DNA of 64,000 nucleotides from Cryptomeria japonica. Its lineage: Eukaryota; Streptophyta; Pinopsida; Cupressales; Cupressaceae. Shown here piece by piece: positions 57,314 through 64,000 of this stretch; position 1 is the stretch's first letter, and the number at the start of each line of letters is the position of its first letter. A model generated the notes under the pieces. That model had not been told where the DNA came from, made no database searches, and saw only the letters and a program-made list of their open reading frames with translations. The DNA is taken from the NCBI RefSeq assembly GCF_030272615.1, contig NC_081409.1:646880468-646944467 (forward strand), written 5' to 3'. The translations under genes and the position numbers were made by a program.

Positions 57314-57680
57314 CGCATCTGCGTACTTTTAGATCGCGTTTTTGGTTTTCTACCGCATCTGTGACATTTGGAATCATGTTTGCGTCTTCGACATTATTTC
57401 ACCTTTTTTTTGCAGATTGCAGGATCGCGTTTGTGTTCCCAAATTGCATCTATGTTTCTGGCAGTATTTTCATTTTCCAGATTGCAGGTTTTCATTATAG
57501 GCGCATCTGTGGGAAATTTAATCATGTCTGTGAGATCTAGTCATGTCTGTGATCATTTTAATCACGTATGTGCTCTGTAGGATTTTTTGTTTTGCATTTT
57601 TTGTAGAAACACGTCTGTGAAGTGTTAAAACACGTCTGTATTGTGAAATTGTGTCTATGTAAGGTAAAATCGCGTCTGTG
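57314..57680 (+). repeat. Leader repeat block 1: decamer in a 40-bp dimeric pattern
   Basis: The motif c-r-y-gtctgtg (variants allowed) starts at 57314, 57335, 57354, 57375; 57426, 57445; 57502, 57523, 57542, 57563; and 57610, 57631, 57650, 57671. Within each group of four the steps are 21, 19 and 21 bases, so every second motif is 40 bases apart. Confidence 0.75.
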
Positions 57681-58910
57681 TTTTCAAAATAAAATAAAAT
57701 AAATTTTTTTTTTAGGTTTTCATTTTTCGCTATTTGGTCTTGCATTTAATGTTTCAGATCTATTTTATTTTGAGCTAACATCTTCAAATCTAACTAATGA
57801 AATTGGTGCAGCTTGTCTTGAAAGCAAAATCGTTTTGTTGAAGGCCCCTATTTTCACAAAGTCTTTTGGGTTTAAAATTTACCTAACTCATGTGCTTGCA
57901 GGAAGGGGTGATTATTTGAAACAATCCAAACTACTAACAACTCTTTGTTGTAGGTCCTTGGCAAGGGTTTTTGGATTTTTATTGTGTGCCTTGTTTTCAT
58001 AGACTAGCAAACACTTCAATTGGTGCACTAAAATTGAATCATTGTCTTTGGTGTCTTGAGCAATAGGCTCTTTTTGTTTAATCTTTAGAGGGCCTATCTT
58101 CCCGTTTGGTCATTAGGACTACTAGTGAGAAGAGAATGACCCAAGTGGTAGCGAGGAAAACCCACCTCTTCCAAACCACTATAAATAACTATATTCATGG
58201 TGAAAACTATGAATAACATGTGTTGATTAGTTCATACCAACACTATGTCTCCCCATAAACCCGTTTGATCAAATTTATTTGATCAGTTGTAGGGCGTAAC
58301 CCCTACTGGCTGGGAGCCTTCTGTATTTATAGAGTTGAAAGTGTCACATGTATGGCCACACAAGCGGATGCCCTTACTAGCACCTTTTTGTTTTAGAAGC
58401 CCAAACCCTTCTAGTTGTTGGGGTAGGAGGTCAGACCTCTGGTAGCGGCCCACACACATACAGTTCTTAGTAGAGATATAAAGTTCACCACGGGAAGTTT
58501 TCATGGGGACTGATGCTTGGCTGACCCGAGAAGTGAGTGCCCAAGGTGGAGCCAGTGAGGTCAAGCATCTAAGTATCCGCTCTGAATAGCATAGCCTCGA
58601 GGGTAAAACCCCATGTGGGATCAACAACTATTGTCTTGGCCAGCCATAAGAATTGTGCTTGACTTATTTTAAACATTCAAAACATTCAAGACCAAATAGT
58701 AAAACATTGTGTCTTCAAGTGTATGCAAAACATTTTTACATCAAACAACACACCTTTTTTATTGGAGTCATTTTGAGTCTGGACACTTGCAAACATTGGG
58801 TCTTCATCAACACTGTGTCCTCTTGTCATGAAAAAATAGTCAAACAGTCAGATTTGGTCACAACAAAATGACTTCACAGATTGGAAAAAATTGCACAAAT
58901 TTTGCAGAAA

Positions 58911-59071
58911 CGCGTCTGTGTTGTATAATCGAGTCTGTGAAGGGCAGAAACGTGTCTGTGTTTCCAAAATCAACATTGCACTTTGCAAAAATCTCAGAAG
59001 TGTGTCTGTGTTGAACAGAACCACGTCTGTGTCAGGAAATCATGTCTGTGAAGTATACAGGTGCATATGTG
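58911..59071 (+). repeat. Leader repeat block 2: same 40-bp dimeric pattern
   Basis: Motif starts at 58911, 58930, 58951 (steps 19, 21) and at 59001, 59022, 59041, 59062 (steps 21, 19, 21). Same decamer as block 1, 1.2 kb away. Confidence 0.75.
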
Positions 59072-59570
59072 ATTAGAATTGAAAAAAAAAAAAACTGTTA
59101 CAATCTAGCAAACAAACACAGTCACTTTCGGAATTCTTGAGCTTCCTAGGTTATTTCTCCAGGTTTCATTTAGCGTTCAACCTGTCTTTGGGTCTCACAC
59201 AGTCCATCATTGCTTCACATCTCACTTTACATTCACAATTGTCTAAACTTGAGTCAAAAGGTCACTTGCTTGTCCTCATCATACTTTGTCAACATACTAC
59301 ATACAACAACACTTTGCTAAGTGGTCCCTCATCAAGGTCTCTCACCTTTGGGTCTCATTTGGTCTTACTTAAAGTCAAGGTCAACTTACCTCATCAAGAG
59401 AAAATATCCTCTCTTTGGAAGTCACACCTACTCTACTACATACATACTTGGTCTTACACTTTGGACATTGCAAGTACACCTCAGATTCATTTACAGTCCA
59501 TCCAACTCTTGGTCTTCCATACTTTTTCCATTTTCATCTAGTCTCACACATCTTGGTCAATACCTAGTTC

Positions 59571-61799
59571 ATGGTTGAAACCCGTCTTCAAAAATCTAGG
59601 AGAGATACTAAAGAGGCTCCAGTGTCTGCAAACATGAGTGTTTATGAGTATGACAATGATGTCTTTTTCAATACTGATCATAACACATTACCTGACATGG
59701 ATGCCTATATAAACATTCCAAATGTTGAGAACATGGACACTACAAACAACAATGATACACACAATGGCAATATGGACAACTTTTCCATACATTCAGCAGA
59801 TGTGGAAGAATCTATTATGAATCCCCATTTCAATCGATTGGTTGAGGAAATAATGAGGGATAGACAATACTTCTTACAAATGATGGCACAAAGTGGAGCC
59901 AAGATACCCCATGATTTTGACATGTCTCAAATAATGGAAAATCGACCTTTGCAACAAACTCACTCCAACATGGATCAAAGGAGGCCTAATAGTGGAGGAA
60001 ATAGAGGACCACATATGGTACCTAAATAACCATCATCTTTGCTTCAAAAACCAAAGGTCCCACATACACATGGTCAAGCATATGATACTCACCTTCGCAA
60101 ACCACTATGGAAGTCTTATGCAGAAAGATATGCTCAATCACATACCAATGCTAAGGATCAACCACCAAAGCAATTGGATATTCAAAGGCATGCTCAAAAT
60201 TTGGACACAAGGAAACCTCATGTCAAATTTAGGGGCAACACATTAGAACATGACATGCCTGTAGAGTATGGTATACATGCACAAAATAGATATGGTGTTC
60301 CTCAACATGAATCTATACAAAGTGGTCCATATATGCAACATCATTATAGACCTCCTTGATATGAACATGTGTATGATCAATATCATCCATATATGCAATA
60401 TGCTCCTCCTCCAATTGGTGCCTCAAGCATGGGGTATGGTCAAAGAATTCAATCTCCACCTAAGAGCAATTTGGAGCAACAAATCAGGGACTTACAAAAG
60501 AAAATGGAGGACATAAATACAACAAAGCCAACATACACAATGAGAGACATATGTCCTTATCCATTTGACAAAAGCATTCCAATGCCTCCATTTCCTACAC
60601 ATTTTGTGACACCTAAATTTGATAAGTATAGAGGAAAAGGGGATCCTAAGGCACACATAAGACAGTTTTTCCCAGCTTGCATTGAGGTAGTAGCAGAAGA
60701 GACATATTTGATGAGATTATTTCCACAAAGCCTAGGTGATCAAGCTATGGAATGGTTCTCCCAACTTCCACTTGGAATTAAGTCATGGGGTGACTTAGCA
60801 GAGGCATTTATTCAACATTTTTCCTACAACATAGAGACAAACATATTAGTCAATACTTTTTGCAACACCAAGCAAAAAGAGGGAGAGTCTTTTACATCAT
60901 TTTTACAAAGATGGAGGAATCTAGCTAGCAGATGCTCTTGTGAAATTTCACAAAAACAAATGGTAGAAATGTTCACCCAAAATGTTAACAAAGAGATTGG
61001 TTATGACTTAAGGAAAGCTTGTTTGACCACCTTCAAGGACATCATTGAAAAAGGCTTAGCGACAAAAAAGGTCCTAATTGAACAAGGAGTCATTAAGATA
61101 TTCAAGGAAAACAAAGATGACTTTAAAGGAAAAGACAAGCCAAGATTTTGGAATAAAAACAAGAACACAGTCAATGATGGTGTTGTTGATGCCAATATCG
61201 TGCGACCCAAATTCATTTTTTTTGGATCAAATCAGGTGAATACTCAAACAACTTCTAAATCACGAAGGAAGTACACTCCATTGGGTGAACCACTTGAGTC
61301 AGTTTTCAAAAAACTAGTGGCAAACAAAGTAATCACTATTCCAAATTTTCCTCCATATGAACCAAAGGTTAAACCAAATTGGTGGAATGATGATGAATAT
61401 TGTGAATTTCATAAGAGCAAGGGTCATAAGACAGGAAATTGTCATCGACTGAAGAACATCATACAAGATCTCATGGATAGGGGTGACATTGAGATTGAAG
61501 GGTACTCATCCAATCAAGAACATGAGATGTTTAAGGAACCATTCCCAAAAAATGACAAGGGAAAAGTTGTAGCCACAGATGACCAGACCAACTATACCAG
61601 AGCATCTTATAACTATGATTCAACTATCAATCACATCTTGATGGACAATTATGTCTCTACCATTATCATCAAGGACAAAAACCTTGAGAATTCTACCCAA
61701 AGACCCAAGATTGTCTTAAAAGGCATTGGATCTTCTTCCGAACCTACCTCTGAATGTCATGTTACAACTTTTCAAGGTATTGCAAGGTGCTCCAGCTAA
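59571..61799 (+). pseudogene. Element H gag
   Basis: One frame from MVETRLQKSRRDTKEAP to a TAA at 61797 (742 codons), interrupted by TAA at 60027-60029 and TGA at 60357-60359 only. The N-terminal half is Asn/His/Met-rich and poorly conserved. The capsid part (about 60540-61100) has FPTHFVTPKFDKYRGKGDP, HIRQFFPACIEVVAEETYLM, LGDQAMEWFSQLP, and FTSFLQRWRNLASRC, the Retrotrans_gag pattern. A CCHC-like finger CEFHKSKGHKTGNCH lies at 61401-61445 and is followed by LKNIIQDLMDRGDI, typical of Tat/Ogre gag. With two stops it would give only fragments. Confidence 0.88.
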
Positions 61800-62691
61800 A
61801 AATGTCGCTTCCTCATCAACTAAGCCTGAGTATGACCTTGTAGAACAGTTAGGGAAGACACCCGCACTCATCTCCATCCTTGAGCTCTTACACATATCCC
61901 CCGCACATAAAGCCATACTTGACAAAATTTTGAGAGACACCTCTATCCCTACTAATCTGAACATGGACCAGTTTCAAGCCATGGTGGGATACCTTTTCAT
62001 TCCACACTCTCTTACATTCACAGAAGCCAATGATGCCTCCGTAAGTCAGCCACATAATGCACCATTACACATTGAAGCCTTCATACACAAACATTGAATA
62101 AAATGAGTCTTGATAGATGGAGGAGTAGGTCTAAACATTTGTACATTGAGCACTATTAAACAATTGAGATATTCTAATAAAGCTGTGAATTCTACAAACA
62201 AAATTACCATCAAAGCATATGATGATGAAGAGCGTTCATCCAAAGGCACAGTCACCTTGCCTCTCAGAGTTGGGCCAGTTACAAAGGATGTGGTTTGTCA
62301 AGTCCTAGACCTAGATCTCACATACAATATATTACTAGGACGTCCATGGATTCATGATATGGGAGCAGTCCCATCTACATATCATCGATGTATCAAGTTT
62401 CCACACAATGGAGTGGAAGTGACCATCAAAGTGGATCCAAATCCATTCATATATTGCAACAATCTGCAACCTCGAGCAGAAATAACAATTCCAGCCAATC
62501 GAGAAGCTATTCCTTCATCAGCATATGTGGATCCAGAATCCTTGAAAGCTTCTACATCAAAACAAGTAGAGATCAAAGAAAAGTTCAAGGTTAAAGACTT
62601 GGGATGTGGTGAGTATATCTTTCATGTTGATCAACTCTCATTATCTCCTAAGGTATTCAGTCAACAAGAACAACCTACAAACAATTTGTAA
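61800..62691 (+). pseudogene. Element H protease
   Basis: In the frame one base ahead (+1) of gag; this frame is open from about 61726, overlapping the gag end. 61726-62097 encodes a proline- and leucine-rich linker (YDLVEQLGKTPALISILELL). The protease has VLIDGGVGLNICTLST, catalytic aspartate at 62116-62118 with DGG in place of the usual DSG or DTG, and LDLTYNILLGRPWIHDMGAV, the C-terminal Tat-type block. Two TGA codons at 62095-62106, just before the active site, separate the pieces. Ends TAA at 62689-62691, but the frame continues to the integrase tail. It would have cut the polyprotein. Confidence 0.82.
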
Positions 62692-63402
62692 TGCCAAGGA
62701 ATTGGGTGTGAACCACCTAGTGTTGTGGCTACTAAGTCTGAATACAAATCTCCTCTAGTGGTGCAAGCATCTCTTGATATCAATAGTCCTAAGAGTGGTT
62801 CCAACAAAGAATCTATTGAGCATATCGCCAGCCCTCTTGAGAACTCACATAGCCTTACCATTTCATCCACTCATTCCATTTCCACTCCACTTCTAGACTT
62901 GGATCAACAAGAATCACAAAAGCCATTACTCATTAGGGATCACAAATCAAGATTTGAAAAGAAAAATCTAAAAGTCAAAAATAAAGAAAAGTCCTTTAGT
63001 TCAAATCAAAATCAAAAGCTATTGGACTCTGCAAAAATCAAAGTCAAGGATAAAAATCCTACGAAAGAAAAAGAACAAGAGTTGATCTCCCCTAATATCA
63101 AAATAACTGGGGGCAAAAGTTCTAAAATTTCAAGTCAAAAAGCATACTTGTTGATCCTAAGTCTCCATCATGCTATCCTACTTTCACTTCTTTTCGCAAT
63201 CATAAGCCTTCATCACTCATTTACTTGTTCCACACATCCTTTTCCTTCTAGAAATACATCATGGACCTTTAATGGAGCTTCTTTGAAGGACTTTGTTATT
63301 AGGGATGCCCAAACTTCTTCAGGTGACATGCATATGAGCCTGTGCAGTCCACACACTAGTAATTCTATCTCAGTTCCTTCATCAAGGAAGACAATCGCTT
63401 GA
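62692..63402 (+). pseudogene. Element H: unidentified segment in place of reverse transcriptase
   Basis: The same frame as the protease continues for about 236 codons without a stop until TGA at 63400. The product is Ser/Lys-rich (KSEYKSPLVVQASLDINSPK, KKNLKVKNKEKSF), then has one hydrophobic stretch (AYLLILSLHHAILLSLLFAI) and a Ser/Thr-rich end. No FVDD/YVDD, RNase H or integrase motif is visible. In a complete element about 3 kb of polymerase and integrase would be here. Either a remnant of linker regions joined by deletion, or acquired sequence. Function unknown. Confidence 0.45.
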
Positions 63403-63666
63403 GCTACACATCATTCGCTCAAGGAACAATGCAGTTACAATCACAAAGTCAAGCCTCGCACATTTGAGGTAGGTGACTTGGTTCTCAGAGAAAACCCCAA
63501 AAATCAGCAAGACGGAGAGAAGAAGGGCAAGTTTGAACCAAATTGGCTTGGTCCTTACATCATTATAGCAGCATATGGATCTGGTGCATATCAGCTCTCA
63601 ACTACAGAAGGTGAACCTTTGGAGGATCCTATCAATAACATGCACCTTCGCAGGTTCTACACATAG
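63403..63666 (+). pseudogene. Element H: integrase C-terminal tail
   Basis: Still in the same frame. HKVKPRTFEVGDLVLREN, KGKFEPNWLGPYIIIAAYGS, GAYQLSTTEGEPLEDPIN and the end HLRRFYT form the SH3-like C-terminal module of Ty3/gypsy integrases. The zinc finger and DDE core are missing. It closes at TAG 63664-63666, the end of the polyprotein. Confidence 0.85.
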
Positions 63667-64000
63667 CTCTTTGAAATATCCTAATTCAAAAAAATACAAA
63701 AAAAATCAAAAAATTTAAAAATACAAAAAAAATCAAAAAATTAAAAAATACCCAAAAAAAAAATCAAAAATTTCAAAAACACAAAAAACATTGAAAAATC
63801 GAAAAAAGTAAAGAGAAATAATTTCATCCAACGGTGAAAACCACTTTGGTGGCGCCCTAGGCAAGTACCATGGTGAAAACTGAGTCACCAATGCCATGCA
63901 TAGAGACATTGCTCCTCCCTCTTTCAGGATTCTCTTTCATCACTTCACTTTGCACACACTCACAGCCTATTTGTTCATAATAAACTTACCCATTTCCATC
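63667..64000 (+). other. Element H 3' non-coding DNA
   Basis: 63685-63810 is an A-rich simple repeat built from units like aaaaaatcaaaaaatt and aaaatac. After it comes tggtggcgccctaggcaagt and ordinary DNA to the window edge. The PPT and 3' LTR are not reached. Confidence 0.6.

Larger units (their letters stand above)
57225..59570 (+). other. Element H leader (no gene)
   Basis: 2.3 kb between PBS and gag. Two blocks carry a repeated decamer (see next entries). 57700-58880 shows no motif I recognise. 59137-59541 stays open for 134 codons but is a Ser/Leu/His-rich low-complexity frame made of repeated tcttggtct/tctcac phrases, so I do not call it a gene. Long leaders are common in Tat/Ogre elements. 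Confidence 0.6.
56442..64000 (+). mobile_element. Element H, Ty3/gypsy Tat-like retrotransposon, 5' part
   Basis: LTR, PBS, a 2.3-kb leader, gag, protease and the integrase tail are present; the 3' LTR is outside the window. Gag and protease motifs resemble the Tat/Ogre branch of plant Ty3 elements. Reverse transcriptase, RNase H and the integrase core are absent although the frame from protease to integrase tail is kept. Confidence 0.85.

Noticed and set aside
58283-58627. 114-codon minus-strand frame in the H leader
   Set aside because: No recognisable domain and antisense to the transcribed leader of the element.
57314-59071. CRISPR array
   Set aside because: The repeat is a 10-base degenerate motif at 19-21 base steps in a plant retrotransposon leader, with no long repeat, no unique spacers and no cas genes.
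59137-59541. 134-codon frame in the leader of element H
   Set aside because: Low-complexity Ser/Leu/His composition made of repeated tcttggtct-like phrases, directly upstream of gag in a different frame.
62838-63260. Envelope-like protein in H because of a hydrophobic stretch
   Set aside because: One hydrophobic segment in the middle of a Ser/Lys-rich frame is not enough; no signal peptide, cleavage site or coiled coil, and the integrase tail follows in the same frame.

Overview
The window looks like nuclear DNA of a seed plant with a large, repeat-rich genome. A gymnosperm is my guess, from the thick layering of old long terminal repeat (LTR) elements and the absence of host genes; no single sequence proves it. 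It is AT-rich. I recognise no intact host gene, no tRNA or rRNA gene and no CRISPR array. Nearly everything I can identify is retrotransposon in some state of decay, often one element inside another. Coordinates of element ends come from TG...CA termini, primer binding sites (PBS), polypurine tracts (PPT), target-site duplications and comparison of repeat copies by eye. Letters A-K are labels used only here.

Layout. 1-802: end of a Ty1/copia LTR (X) lying inside the reverse transcriptase of copia element A (+, to 3309). 3310-14542: 5' half of copia element B (-), whose LTR is split by a complete copia element C (-, 5787-13690, 5-bp target duplication acaac). 14543-24463: an unidentified coding-like stretch, a long LTR-like region (J) with a PBS and a decayed reading frame of unknown type, a partial duplication of that frame, a 92-bp AT microsatellite, and about 3.5 kb in which I see nothing. 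24464-31766: full-length copia element D (-). 31767-33401: LTR-like AT-rich DNA (K). 33402-38403: a rearranged cluster of one family (E; LTR about 330 bp, initiator-Met PBS, no recognisable gag-pol), including one inverted and circularly permuted unit. 38404-56441: a tandem LTR-internal-LTR-internal-LTR array of a non-coding family (F), interrupted by a full-length L1-type LINE (40961-48805, 15-bp target duplication) and a solo copia LTR (G, 49736-50786). 56442-64000: the 5' LTR, leader and body of a Ty3/gypsy Tat-like element (H) that keeps gag, protease and the integrase tail but has lost reverse transcriptase, RNase H and the integrase core.

How the parts work together. In the copia elements the order is LTR-PBS-gag-protease-integrase-reverse transcriptase-RNase H-PPT-LTR. 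All copies here carry stops, frameshifts or lost catalytic residues, so none should move by itself. E, F and probably H look non-autonomous and would have needed enzymes from relatives. The most unusual signals are the permuted inverted E unit, a 40-bp dimeric repeat in the H leader, the single reading frame that runs from protease to integrase tail in H, an extra reading frame at the 3' end of the LINE, and the unidentified reading frame in J.
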